This document shows positions 16,630 to 27,311 of a DNA stretch of 64,000 nt, one piece after another; within the stretch, counting starts at the first letter, position 1; each line of letters starts with the position of its first letter. Below the pieces are notes generated by a model. The model was not told where the DNA came from, made no database searches, and saw nothing but the letters and a program-made list of their open reading frames with translations. The stretch covers positions 412,419-476,418 of the forward strand of contig NZ_CP043653.1 in the NCBI RefSeq assembly GCF_014217685.1. The letters are read 5' to 3'. Both the position numbers and the translations under genes were made by a program. This DNA is from Glaciihabitans sp. INWT7 (GTDB taxonomy: Bacteria; Actinomycetota; Actinomycetes; Actinomycetales; Microbacteriaceae).

Positions 16630-18729
16630 GTGACCCGCAGCATCTACATCACCTCCGTCGAAGGGCATGCCGGCAAGTCGACGGTCGCCCTCGGAATGCT
16701 CGACACCCTCAGCCATGAGACCGAGCGGGTCGGAGCGTTCCGCCCGGTCGCTCGCTCGAGCGACGAGCGCGACTACGTGCTCGAGATGCTCCTCTCCCAC
16801 GATGGCGTCGACCTGGACTACGACGAGTGCGTCGGTGTGAGCTACGACGACGTGCACACCGATCCGGAGGCGGCCCTCAGCGAGATCGTCTCTCGCTTCA
16901 AGGCGGTAGAGCGCCAGTGTGACGCCGTCGTCATCCTCGGCTCCGATTACACGGATGTCGGCAGCCCCACCGAACTCGGATTCAATGCGCGCATCGCGGC
17001 CAACCTCGGGGCACCGGTGCTCCTCGTCCTCGGCGGACAGCAGTCTGATGCCGCGGGCAGTCGCAGCCCGGACGACCTGCGCCAGGTCTTCACCCTCGCC
17101 CGCCAAGAGCTGGACAGCGCCCACGCCCATGTGCTCGGCATCGTGGTCAACCGCGCCGACCCCGATCGTCTCGATCAGATCATCGCCGCGGTGGAGGAGG
17201 AGAGCGATCGGCTGCCTGTGTGGGCCATCCCGGAAGACCGCTTCCTCATCGCGCCGAGCATCGCCTCGCTCATGGAGGCCGTCGACGGCACCCTGATCAA
17301 GGGAGACCCCGCGCTCCTCGGCCGGGAATCGCTCGGAGTCGTCGTCGCCGCCATGTCGATGGAGAACGTGCTCACTCGCCTCATCGAAGGCGGTGTGGTC
17401 GTGGTGCCGGGGGACCGGTCCGACGTGCTGCTTGCGGTGCTCATGGCGAACGCCGCCGAGACCTTCCCGTCCGTCTCCGCGATCATCCTCAACGGCGGGT
17501 TCGAGCTGCTGCCCCAGATCGCCCTGCTTATCGACGGTCTCGACAACACCCTGCCGATCATCCGCAACTCGCTCGGAACGTATGACACCGCCTTGCGGAT
17601 CACGCAGACCCGCGGGAGGCTCGCCCCGGAATCGCCTCGCAAGTACGACACCGCCCTTGCCCTCTTCGAGCAGCATGTCGACGCCGATGTGCTGCTGCGC
17701 CTGCTCGATGTGAGTCGTTCCGATGTGGTGACGCCGCTCATGTTCGAATACGACCTCCTCGACCGGGCCAGGTCCAATCCCCAGCACATCGTCTTGCCCG
17801 AGGGCAGTGACGACCGCATCCTGCGGGCCGCCTCCACACTGTTGCGCCGCGGGGTCGCCCGCCTCACGATCCTCGGTGACGAGTCGGAGATCCGGGCCCG
17901 CGCCACCGATCTGGGACTCGACATCGCGGATGCCGACATCCTCAGTCCTTTCGACCCGGAGTTGCGGGAGCAATTCGCCGAGGAATACACCCGGTTGCGC
18001 GCGCACAAGGGACTGCAGCTCGAGGAGGCTCGCGAGACCGTCACCGATGTCTCCTACTTCGGCACGATGATGGTGCACCTCGGGCTCGCCGATGGCATGG
18101 TCTCGGGGGCCGCGCACACCACTGCCCACACCATCCGGCCCGGTTTCGAGATCATCAAGACCAATCCCGGGGTCTCGGTCGTCTCGAGTGTGTTCCTGAT
18201 GTGTCTCGAGGATCGCGTTCTCGTCTACGGCGACTGTGCGGTGAACCCGGATCCGAATTCCGACCAGCTCGCCGACATCGCGATCTCCTCCGCGACCACC
18301 GCCCAGCAGTTCCAGATCGAGCCGCGCATAGCGATGCTGTCGTACTCCACCGGAGCATCCGGCGCCGGGGCCGACGTCGACAAGGTGCGCACGGCAACGG
18401 AACTGGTGCGCTCGCGCAGGCCGGACCTGCTCGTGGAGGGGCCGATCCAGTACGACGCCGCAGTCGACATCGCCGTCGGCAAATCGAAGATGCCGGATTC
18501 GCAAGTGGCAGGCCGGGCGACGGTCTTCATCTTCCCCGACCTCAACACCGGCAACAACACCTATAAGGCGGTTCAGCGCAGCGCCGGTGCGGTGGCCATC
18601 GGCCCCGTGCTTCAGGGCCTTCGCAAACCCATCAACGACCTGTCCCGTGGTGCGCTCGTCCAGGACATCGTGAACACCGTGGCCATCACGGCGATCCAGG
18701 CTCAGACCCTCCAGCTGGTCGAGCAGTGA
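16630..18729 (+). CDS. pta: Phosphate acetyltransferase, long form
   Basis: The 699-residue enzyme starts at GTG. The N-terminal third is a P-loop, BioD/CobB-like domain (VEGHAGKSTVALGML), the middle is a DRTGG domain and the C-terminal half is the catalytic PTA domain (VLPEGSDDRILRAASTL and the GMVSGAAHTTAHTIRP phosphate/CoA site). It converts acetyl-CoA and phosphate to acetyl phosphate. It forms an operon with ackA 43 bp downstream. With the 2-oxoacid dehydrogenase upstream it could turn acetyl-CoA from the catabolic cluster into acetate and ATP. Confidence 0.96.
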   Translation: MTRSIYITSVEGHAGKSTVALGMLDTLSHETERVGAFRPVARSSDERDYVLEMLLSHDGVDLDYDECVGVSYDDVHTDPEAALSEIVSRFKAVERQCDAVVILGSDYTDVGSPTELGFNARIAANLGAPVLLVLGGQQSDAAGSRSPDDLRQVFTLARQELDSAHAHVLGIVVNRADPDRLDQIIAAVEEESDRLPVWAIPEDRFLIAPSIASLMEAVDGTLIKGDPALLGRESLGVVVAAMSMENVLTRLIEGGVVVVPGDRSDVLLAVLMANAAETFPSVSAIILNGGFELLPQIALLIDGLDNTLPIIRNSLGTYDTALRITQTRGRLAPESPRKYDTALALFEQHVDADVLLRLLDVSRSDVVTPLMFEYDLLDRARSNPQHIVLPEGSDDRILRAASTLLRRGVARLTILGDESEIRARATDLGLDIADADILSPFDPELREQFAEEYTRLRAHKGLQLEEARETVTDVSYFGTMMVHLGLADGMVSGAAHTTAHTIRPGFEIIKTNPGVSVVSSVFLMCLEDRVLVYGDCAVNPDPNSDQLADIAISSATTAQQFQIEPRIAMLSYSTGASGAGADVDKVRTATELVRSRRPDLLVEGPIQYDAAVDIAVGKSKMPDSQVAGRATVFIFPDLNTGNNTYKAVQRSAGAVAIGPVLQGLRKPINDLSRGALVQDIVNTVAITAIQAQTLQLVEQ

Positions 18730-18734
18730 GCGCT

Positions 18735-18755
18735 GGCGAGCGCATCGAGACCCCC
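18735..18755. repeat. Half-copy of a dispersed GCGAGCGCATCGAGACC repeat
   Basis: The pta-ackA spacer contains GCGAGCGCATCGAGACCCCC, which matches one arm of the dispersed repeat found complete at 43909-43952 and several times inside dnaX. Confidence 0.5.
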
Positions 18756-18772
18756 ATCCGAACGGACACCGC

Positions 18773-19900
18773 GTGACCCAGATCTTCGTCGTCAATTCCG
18801 GCTCGTCTTCGATCAAATACCAGCTCATCGACGTCGAGACCGAGCACGTCGCCCTCAGCGGCCTCATCGAGCGGATCGGCGAGCCCGGTTCCGGAGTCGA
18901 GGACCATGAGGCCGGGATGCGGCAGGTGCTCGCGAGGCTGGGATCGGCGGATCAGATCGTCGCCGTCGGACACCGGGTGGTTCATGGCGGATCGATCTTC
19001 GACCGCGCGACGGTCGTGACCGCCGAGGTGGAGTCGCAGATCGACCAACTCTCCGCGCTCGCGCCGCTCCATAATCCGGCGAACCTGCAGGGCATCCGGG
19101 CGGCGCGAAAGGCGCTGCCGGAGGTGCCGCAGGTGGCCGTCTTCGACACCGCGTTCCACCAGACGCTGCCTCCCGCCGCCTACACGTACGCCATCGATGC
19201 CGAGCTCGCTGAGGAACATCAGGTGCGGCGCTACGGATTCCACGGCACATCCCACAAGTACGTCTCCGAGCAGGCGGCGCTCTTCCTCGACCGGCCACTC
19301 GGCGAACTCAAGACCATCGTGCTCCACCTCGGCAACGGGGCATCCGTCGCCGCAATCGACAGGGGGATCTCGGTCGAGACCAGCATGGGGATGACGCCGC
19401 TTGAGGGCCTGGTGATGGGCACGCGCTCCGGGGACATCGATGCCGCGGTACTGATCCACCTGCACCGTCACGCCGGCCTAGACTTCGACGACCTGGATAC
19501 TCTCCTCAATCGCCGGAGCGGCCTCCTCGGCCTCACCGGCACCAGCGACATGCGCGACGTGCAGGATGCCGCGTCGAAGGGTGACGCGACTGCGGAAGCC
19601 GCGCTTGCGGTCTACCGTCACCGCGTTCGCCGGTACATCGGGGCGTACATCGCGCATCTCGGCGGCCTCGACGCCCTCGTGTTCACCGCCGGAGTCGGGG
19701 AGAACAACGTGCTGCTTCGGCGCCGGACTCTGGCCGGGCTCGAGTTTCTCGGAATCTCGATCGACCACGACCGCAACGAGCTCATCTGCAAGAAGCCGCG
19801 TTTCATCTCCCCTGACGGTTCCCCCGTCGCTGTGCTGGTGATCCCCACCAACGAGGAGCTCGAGATCGCACGCCAGGTCCAGGAACTGGTGGCACGGTAG
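18773..19900 (+). CDS. ackA: Acetate kinase
   Basis: This is a 375-residue ASKHA-fold kinase with a GTG start. Signatures are VVNSGSSSIKYQL at the N-terminus, RVVHGG, the FDTAFH catalytic-aspartate segment, RYGFHGTSHKYV, HLGNGASVAAI and FTAGVGEN. It makes acetate and ATP from acetyl phosphate, or the reverse. It is cotranscribed with pta. The short pta-ackA spacer contains half of a dispersed GAGCGCATCGAGACC repeat (see 18735-18755). Confidence 0.96.
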   Translation: MTQIFVVNSGSSSIKYQLIDVETEHVALSGLIERIGEPGSGVEDHEAGMRQVLARLGSADQIVAVGHRVVHGGSIFDRATVVTAEVESQIDQLSALAPLHNPANLQGIRAARKALPEVPQVAVFDTAFHQTLPPAAYTYAIDAELAEEHQVRRYGFHGTSHKYVSEQAALFLDRPLGELKTIVLHLGNGASVAAIDRGISVETSMGMTPLEGLVMGTRSGDIDAAVLIHLHRHAGLDFDDLDTLLNRRSGLLGLTGTSDMRDVQDAASKGDATAEAALAVYRHRVRRYIGAYIAHLGGLDALVFTAGVGENNVLLRRRTLAGLEFLGISIDHDRNELICKKPRFISPDGSPVAVLVIPTNEELEIARQVQELVAR

Positions 19901-19909
19901 CGCGACCCT

Positions 19910-19945
19910 TACCGATGAATCGATCGCCGACGCGGGTCATCGGTA
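19910..19945. terminator. Hairpin between ackA and the convergent SDR gene
   Basis: TACCGATGA at 19910-19918 pairs perfectly with TCATCGGTA at 19937-19945 across an 18-base loop, located 10 bp past the ackA stop. It probably serves both convergent genes. No long T-run is present. Confidence 0.55.
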
Positions 19946-19963
19946 GCGCTTTCGCGCGCCCGG

Positions 19964-20611
19964 CTACAGCTCGGCGAGGGCGTCAGCGAGGGGCGTCTGC
20001 CCAGAGATGGCTTCGAATTGCCTTCCGACTGCGGTGTCACCGATGAGCAGCGCCGCAAGGAGAGCGGCGACATCCGCTCGAGGGATGCTGCCGCGACCGA
20101 CCGACTCGCCCAGGGTCACGACACCGGTGGGTTCCGAATCGGTGAGGCTGCCCGGGCGCACGATGGTCCAGTCGAGGTCGCGCTCGCGAACCGCGGCATC
20201 CGCCTCACTCTTCGCCCGGAGATAGACCTGGAATCCGTCATCGGAGGGGGCGTCGAAGGTGTCGGCGCCCATCGATGAAACGACGATCATCCGGCGCACC
20301 CCGGCTCGAACAGAGGCATCGGCGAGAAGGATCGCGCCGTCACGATCCAGGGTCAGCTTGCGATCGGGGCCGCTGTCCGGTCCTGCTCCGGCGGCGAAGA
20401 CGGTGGCATCTGCGCCCGTGAGCGCACCAGCCAGTTCGTCGATGGTCGAATGTTCGAGGTCGAGCAGCAGTGGAGTGGCGCCGACGGCGCGAAGATCGTC
20501 AGCCTGTTCCGGATTCCGGATGATTCCGACCGGTTCGTGCCCGGCCTCGGCGAGTTTGCGGGCGAGGAGCAGGGCGATCTTTCCGTGCCCTCCGGCAATG
20601 ACTATGCGCAT
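19964..20611 (-). CDS. NAD(P)H-binding SDR (NmrA/YwnB-like)
   Basis: The 215-residue atypical SDR starts at the ATG at 20611 (MRIVIAGGHGKIA), the conserved family start. A GGTGGAGG lies directly before it with unusually short spacing. The glycine-rich GGHGKIALLLARKLAEAGHEP motif binds NAD(P). The later VVSSMGAD and DWTIVRPGSLTD segments are typical of the NAD(P)-dependent sugar-epimerase-like group with unassigned redox roles. It is divergent from dnaX. Confidence 0.85.
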   Translation of the reverse strand: MRIVIAGGHGKIALLLARKLAEAGHEPVGIIRNPEQADDLRAVGATPLLLDLEHSTIDELAGALTGADATVFAAGAGPDSGPDRKLTLDRDGAILLADASVRAGVRRMIVVSSMGADTFDAPSDDGFQVYLRAKSEADAAVRERDLDWTIVRPGSLTDSEPTGVVTLGESVGRGSIPRADVAALLAALLIGDTAVGRQFEAISGQTPLADALAEL

Positions 20612-20708
20612 GCCTCCACCGTACGCCTCTGCATAATTCCTGCAATCCGTGCGATCGGGCCGGGATGTCCCCGAGATATCGGGACCGGGATCCCGGCCGG
20701 CGAATTCT

Positions 20709-20804
20709 GCAGGAGTTGTGCGGGGGAGCCGGAGCAGGCTGCAGGAGTTGTGCGGGGGAGCCGGAGCAGTCCGCAGGAGTTGTGCGGGGGAGCCGGAGCA
20801 GTCA
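20709..20804. repeat. Three tandem 32-bp direct repeats
   Basis: Three consecutive 32-bp units start at 20709, 20741 and 20773. The first 29 bases are identical apart from the terminal two or three bases of each unit. Each begins GCAGGAGTTGTGCGGGGGAG. They occupy the divergent intergenic region between the SDR gene and dnaX, ending 82 bp before the dnaX -10 box. Their role is unknown; they are positioned like protein-binding iterons or a slippage-expanded repeat. Confidence 0.9.
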
Positions 20805-20885
20805 GCAGGCGGATGGGGTGGGCGGCGACCTCGGAGCGGCCAGCGGCCGATGGCGAACACCGGGGGCCGGGTCGGTGGCTGCCGG

Positions 20886-20891
20886 TAGTCT
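20886..20891 (+). promoter_or_regulatory. -10 box (TAGTCT) of dnaX, leaderless arrangement
   Basis: TAGTCT lies 6 bases before the GTG start of dnaX and no ribosome-binding site is present, as expected for a leaderless mRNA. Confidence 0.55.
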
Positions 20892-20897
20892 TGGCTG

Positions 20898-23048
20898 GTG
20901 GTCACCGCCCTGTATCGCCGTTATCGGCCAGAGACTTTCGCCGAGCTGATCGGGCAGTCGCAGGTGACCGATCCGCTGCGCACGGCGCTGCGAAACGACC
21001 GGGTCAACCACGCCTATCTATTCAGCGGACCGCGCGGCTGCGGCAAGACGACATCCGCCCGCATCCTTGCCCGGTGCCTCAACTGCGTCGAGGGCCCCAC
21101 CGATACTCCGTGCGGCGTCTGCCCGAGCTGCATCGAGCTGAGCCGCGACGGCGGCGGGTCGATGGATGTCGTGGAGATCGATGCCGCAAGCCACAACGGT
21201 GTCGACGACGCACGCGACCTGCGGGAGCGCGCAGTGTTCGCGCCGGCCCGGGATCGCTACAAGATCTTCATCCTCGACGAAGCGCACATGGTGACGCCCC
21301 AGGGCTTCAACGCGCTGCTGAAGATCGTCGAAGAGCCGCCGGAGCACGTCAAGTTCATCTTCGCGACGACGGAGCCCGAGAAGGTGATCGGCACCATCCG
21401 GTCGCGAACCCACCACTACCCGTTCCGTCTCGTTCCTCCCGCGCAGATGCTCGAGTATGTGCAGTCGCTCTGCGCGAGCGAGAAGGTGGACGTCGAAGCC
21501 GGCGTGCTGCCACTCGTCGTTCGGGCGGGTGGCGGTTCGGTGCGCGACACGCTTTCGCTTCTCGATCAGCTCATCGCCGGTTCCGAGGGTTCATCCGTGC
21601 AGTACGAGCGCGCTGTGGCGCTGCTCGGCTACACCCATGGCGCTCTGCTCGGTGAGGTCGTCGATGCTCTCGGAGCCCGGGATGCCTCGGCCGCCTTCGC
21701 CGCGATCGACCGCGTGATCCAGACCGGCCAAGACCCGCGTCGGTTCGTCGAAGACCTCCTCGAACGACTGCGCGACCTCATCATCGTGAGCGCCACCGGC
21801 GAGGGGGCAGCGGCCGTCCTGCGCGGAGTGCAGCCCGACGAGCTCGACCGCATGGCGCAGCAGGCCTCGAGGTTCGGAACAGCCGAGCTCTCTCGGGCCG
21901 CGGATGTCGCGAACTCGGCTCTCACCGAGATGACCGGTGCGACCTCCCCCCGTCTTCACCTCGAGCTCATGATCGCGCGCGTGCTCGTGCCAGCGAGCGA
22001 CGAGACCAACCGCGGAGCCCTCGCGAGGGTCGAGCGCCTGGAACGACGCATCGGTATGGACAGTCCAGACGGTCGAGCAGCGATCGCCAGCGAGCGTATC
22101 GAGACCGCCGCACCGCCCGCCGGTCCAGTAGCGAGCGCTAGCGAGCGTATCGAGACCCCCGCCGTTCAGCCGACGGGGCTCGATGCAGGCGCCGAGCGTT
22201 CTACTAGACCCGCGGTGCCCTCCGCCGGTCTGGATACGGGCGCTGAGCGCCCTGCTCAACCCGCGGAACCGTCCGCCAGCGAGCGCATCGAGGCCTCTGC
22301 GCCTCCGGTCGGCCCTGTCTACGGCTTCGGCGCCGCCGCACAGACTGCCGAGCCGGTCATGGAACCCCCGATCGTCCCGAGCGTCGTCACCTTCCAGCAG
22401 GTGAAGGACAGCTGGCCCGAGATCCTCGAGCGCGTGGAAAAAGCCAAGCGGACCGCCTGGATGGTCGTCTACACCGCTACTCCGCTCGCGCTGCGTGACG
22501 GCAACATCCTCGATCTGTCCTTCGCCAGCCAGACCGATGTCGACGCTCTCAAGCAGCGCACCACCCCCGGCGAGGGAATCTCGGACTACCTCAAGCAGGC
22601 TGTCTACGACGTGCTAGGGTTCCGTCCGTTGCTGACCGCCCGCGCGGAGACCCCCCGCACGGAGCCGGCTCGCGCGGAGGCGCCGCCCGCGCCCCATGCA
22701 GCGCGACCCCCCGTCGCCGATGGCCCGACCACCTCGCAGGAGCCCCCCGAGCAGACCGAGCCCGACATCGAACCACCGGCTCCCTCCGGTGCCACCTGGG
22801 AGACTGCGGTCATCACCGACTCGGAGCCGGAGACCAAGCCCAAACCCGTGCCCGAGAAGAAGCGGATGCCCGAGCCCGTGATCGCGCCGCCCGAGCCGGC
22901 CGAGCCCGCGGCTCCGAAACGCCCCGCACCGGTCGCAATGGCCGACGGCAAGCAGCGTTATGGGGAATCCGTGGTGCGGGAGATCCTCGGTGCGAGCTTC
23001 ATCGAAGAACAGACCGTGGCCCCCCGGGTCGCCCCGAGAGAGCAGTAG
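20898..23048 (+). CDS. dnaX: DNA polymerase III subunit gamma/tau
   Basis: The 716-residue clamp-loader ATPase starts at GTG. Walker [10 protein letters not shown] is at residues 44-52, zinc-module cysteines are C63, C72, C75 and C78, and the DEAH-type Walker B is in ILDEAHMV. Residues from about 400 form a long Pro/Ala/Glu-rich linker, followed by a tau-like domain ([23 protein letters not shown]). Residues 396-466 are encoded by degenerate copies of the genome's dispersed palindromic repeat, giving recurring ASERIE and GAER peptides. recR follows after 2 bp, with no ebfC/ybaB gene between, unlike the common dnaX-ebfC-recR order. Confidence 0.96.
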   Translation: MVTALYRRYRPETFAELIGQSQVTDPLRTALRNDRVNHAYLFSGPRGCGKTTSARILARCLNCVEGPTDTPCGVCPSCIELSRDGGGSMDVVEIDAASHNGVDDARDLRERAVFAPARDRYKIFILDEAHMVTPQGFNALLKIVEEPPEHVKFIFATTEPEKVIGTIRSRTHHYPFRLVPPAQMLEYVQSLCASEKVDVEAGVLPLVVRAGGGSVRDTLSLLDQLIAGSEGSSVQYERAVALLGYTHGALLGEVVDALGARDASAAFAAIDRVIQTGQDPRRFVEDLLERLRDLIIVSATGEGAAAVLRGVQPDELDRMAQQASRFGTAELSRAADVANSALTEMTGATSPRLHLELMIARVLVPASDETNRGALARVERLERRIGMDSPDGRAAIASERIETAAPPAGPVASASERIETPAVQPTGLDAGAERSTRPAVPSAGLDTGAERPAQPAEPSASERIEASAPPVGPVYGFGAAAQTAEPVMEPPIVPSVVTFQQVKDSWPEILERVEKAKRTAWMVVYTATPLALRDGNILDLSFASQTDVDALKQRTTPGEGISDYLKQAVYDVLGFRPLLTARAETPRTEPARAEAPPAPHAARPPVADGPTTSQEPPEQTEPDIEPPAPSGATWETAVITDSEPETKPKPVPEKKRMPEPVIAPPEPAEPAAPKRPAPVAMADGKQRYGESVVREILGASFIEEQTVAPRVAPREQ
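22083..22294. repeat. Degenerate copies of the dispersed palindromic repeat inside dnaX
   Basis: Blocks at about 22087-22106, 22122-22160, 22175-22211, 22224-22262 and 22275-22294 resemble either arm of the intergenic repeat whose intact form is GGTCTCGATACG...CTACTCGG at 43909-43952. For example, GCGAGCGTATCGAGACC occurs twice. All are in frame and code for the variable linker of DnaX. Confidence 0.65.
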
Positions 23049-23050
23049 GC

Positions 23051-23650
23051 GTGTACGACGGAATCGTCCAGGAACTGATCGACGAACTCGGGCGCCTGCC
23101 CGGTATCGGGCCGAAATCGGCACAGCGCATCGCTTTCCACATTTTGCAGACCGAGACCTTCGACGTCACCCACCTCGCGGAGGTGCTGATGACGGTGAAG
23201 GAGAAGGTGCGCTTCTGCGACATCTGTGGCAACGTCACGGAGCAGGAGCTCTGCAACATCTGTCGCGATCCGCGTCGTTCTCCCGCCACGATCTGTGTGG
23301 TCGAAGAGGCGAAGGATGTCGTTGCGATCGAGCGCACCCGCGAGTTCAAGGGGCTCTATCACGTGCTCGGCGGCGCCATCAGTCCCATCGACGGCATCGG
23401 ACCGGACGACCTGCGCATCCGCCAGTTGATGCAGCGCCTCGCCGACGGCGTGGTCACCGAGGTGATCATCGCCACCGATCCCAATCTGGAGGGGGAGGCG
23501 ACGGCGACCTATCTCTCTCGCATGCTGATGCATCTCGATCTTCGCGTCACGCGGCTCGCCTCCGGACTCCCCGTGGGCGGCGACCTCGAATACGCCGACG
23601 AGGTCACCCTCGGGCGCGCGTTCGAAGGCCGAAGGCTCGTCGAGAACTAG
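23051..23650 (+). CDS. recR: Recombination protein RecR
   Basis: The 199-residue protein starts at GTG, 2 bp after dnaX. The N-terminal helix-hairpin-helix is [18 protein letters not shown], the zinc-finger cysteines are C56, C59, C68 and C71, and the Toprim domain includes [14 protein letters not shown]. It acts with RecO/RecF in loading RecA at gaps. The length matches the family. Confidence 0.97.
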   Translation: MYDGIVQELIDELGRLPGIGPKSAQRIAFHILQTETFDVTHLAEVLMTVKEKVRFCDICGNVTEQELCNICRDPRRSPATICVVEEAKDVVAIERTREFKGLYHVLGGAISPIDGIGPDDLRIRQLMQRLADGVVTEVIIATDPNLEGEATATYLSRMLMHLDLRVTRLASGLPVGGDLEYADEVTLGRAFEGRRLVEN

Positions 23651-23770
23651 CCTCCGCGCCGCCGAGCGCAACAGAACAGGGTCTCCGCGTCACAGAGCAG
23701 CCGCGCCCACGCCCAGCATTTAGGATGGGGAGTCGGCCAGCAGTCGGCATCCCGATCCCCAGGAGTACCA

Positions 23771-26088
<2,318 letters not shown>

Positions 26089-26137
26089 CCCCGACGGCGG
26101 TACCAAGCCGCGGACGGGACCGCGCCGAACCACCGGT

Positions 26138-26815
26138 ATGAGTCGGATCACCCTCCTGATCGCAGCGTCGTGCGCTGCGGTCCTGGTCATTGCGGCATTC
26201 GTTGCGATCTCGATCGGCTCCGGGCAGCGCGGAGCCGACCGGCCGGAGTCCACCGGAACGGGCACTCGAGTGTCGTTCTACGGCGATTCGTACACTCTCG
26301 GTACGGGCGCGAGCGACCCCGGCAAGCGCTGGTCGACGGTGATCTCGAAGGCGCGCAACTGGAAGGAGTTCAACCCGAGCGTGAATGGGCTCGGCTTCGT
26401 CAACAACCGCTCGAGCGCGATCGACGAGCCCGGCGAGGTGATCGCGTCGAAGCCCGAGATCGTCTTCATCACCATGGGGCTCAACGACAACTTCACCTAC
26501 GACATCGCCGCCGATCGCATCAAGGCCCAGATCACCACGGATTTCCAGCGCCTCGAGGCCGCGCTGCCCCAGGCGCGATTCATCGTCGTGGAGCCGTTCT
26601 GGTATACGGATGCCCGGCCGGCGTCACTCGCGGTGATCTCGGGTTGGGTGGAGGACGCGGCAGCGGCCATCCACGCGGACTACATCCCGGGGGCCTCGCA
26701 CTGGATCGAGCACCACCCGGAATGGATGGCCAGCGACGGCCTGCACCCCAACGACACCGGTTACGCACAGATGGCACAGCGCATGGAGTCGGAGTTGCGC
26801 CGGCTCGGCCTCTGA
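26138..26815 (+). CDS. SGNH/GDSL-family hydrolase with N-terminal membrane anchor or signal
   Basis: The 225-residue protein starts at the ATG at 26138. Residues 4-27 are a hydrophobic signal or anchor (ITLLIAASCAAVLVIAAF). Block I is FYGDS with nucleophile S51, block III is MGLNDNF, and block V is DGLHP with D200 and H203, so the catalytic residues are complete. It is expected outside the membrane as an esterase, lipase or carbohydrate deacetylase. It follows asd by 49 bp. Confidence 0.88.
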   Translation: MSRITLLIAASCAAVLVIAAFVAISIGSGQRGADRPESTGTGTRVSFYGDSYTLGTGASDPGKRWSTVISKARNWKEFNPSVNGLGFVNNRSSAIDEPGEVIASKPEIVFITMGLNDNFTYDIAADRIKAQITTDFQRLEAALPQARFIVVEPFWYTDARPASLAVISGWVEDAAAAIHADYIPGASHWIEHHPEWMASDGLHPNDTGYAQMAQRMESELRRLGL

Positions 26816-26893
26816 CCCGGCGCCAGAGCGGAGCACGATTCTCCCCGGGTCGTGGGGGAAGATGGCACTAGCCATCATTCGAAGGAGAACAGC

Positions 26894-27199
26894 ATGTCTA
26901 TCGTCGTCATCGCCACCATCACCCCGCAGGACGGCAAATTGCCCGAGCTGACCGCCGCCTTCGAAGAGGCGACCCCGCTCGTGCAACAGGAACCGGGGTG
27001 CGAACAGTACGCGCTCTACTCGGATGGCTCGGTCATAGTGACCATCGAGCGCTGGGCGAGCCCTGAGGCACTCGAGGCCCACCTTGCCGCGCCGGCCGTG
27101 ACGGCGCTGCTCGCTCGAGCCGGCTCGCTCCTCGCCGCCGCACCGGAGATCCGCACCATCGAAGCGCTCGGTTTCGGCGACGCCGTCAAGGGCGACTGA
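26894..27199 (+). CDS. Antibiotic biosynthesis monooxygenase (ABM)-fold protein
   Basis: The 101-residue protein starts at the ATG at 26894, with GAAGGAG 8 bases upstream. The dimeric ferredoxin-like ABM fold is indicated by VVIATITPQDGKLPELTAAF, EPGCEQYALY and the WASPEALEAHLAAP helix. Relatives include YgiN-type quinol monooxygenases and heme-degrading proteins; the actual activity is unknown. Confidence 0.85.
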   Translation: MSIVVIATITPQDGKLPELTAAFEEATPLVQQEPGCEQYALYSDGSVIVTIERWASPEALEAHLAAPAVTALLARAGSLLAAAPEIRTIEALGFGDAVKGD

Positions 27200-27299
27200 G
27201 GCGCAGCTGGAGCGTCGACCTCACGAGGGCGATTTTAAGAATCCACGGCTTTAACACCCCCGCGCGGCCGCTCAGGGAGAGCGGGCAGATTCGCCGCCG

Positions 27300-27305
27300 T
27301 AAACT
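27300..27305 (+). promoter_or_regulatory. -10 box (TAAACT) of mqo, leaderless arrangement
   Basis: TAAACT is 6 bases upstream of the GTG start of mqo, with no Shine-Dalgarno sequence, indicating a leaderless transcript. Confidence 0.55.
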
Positions 27306-27311
27306 GGATGC

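Noticed and set aside
16585..18867. 760-codon open frame antisense to pta
   Set aside because: The translation is low-complexity His/Asp/Arg/Gly-rich, typical of a shadow frame, and pta is unambiguous on the other strand.
20709..20804. CRISPR array
   Set aside because: The 32-bp units are directly adjacent with no spacers, and no cas genes are present. No CRISPR array was found elsewhere in the window.
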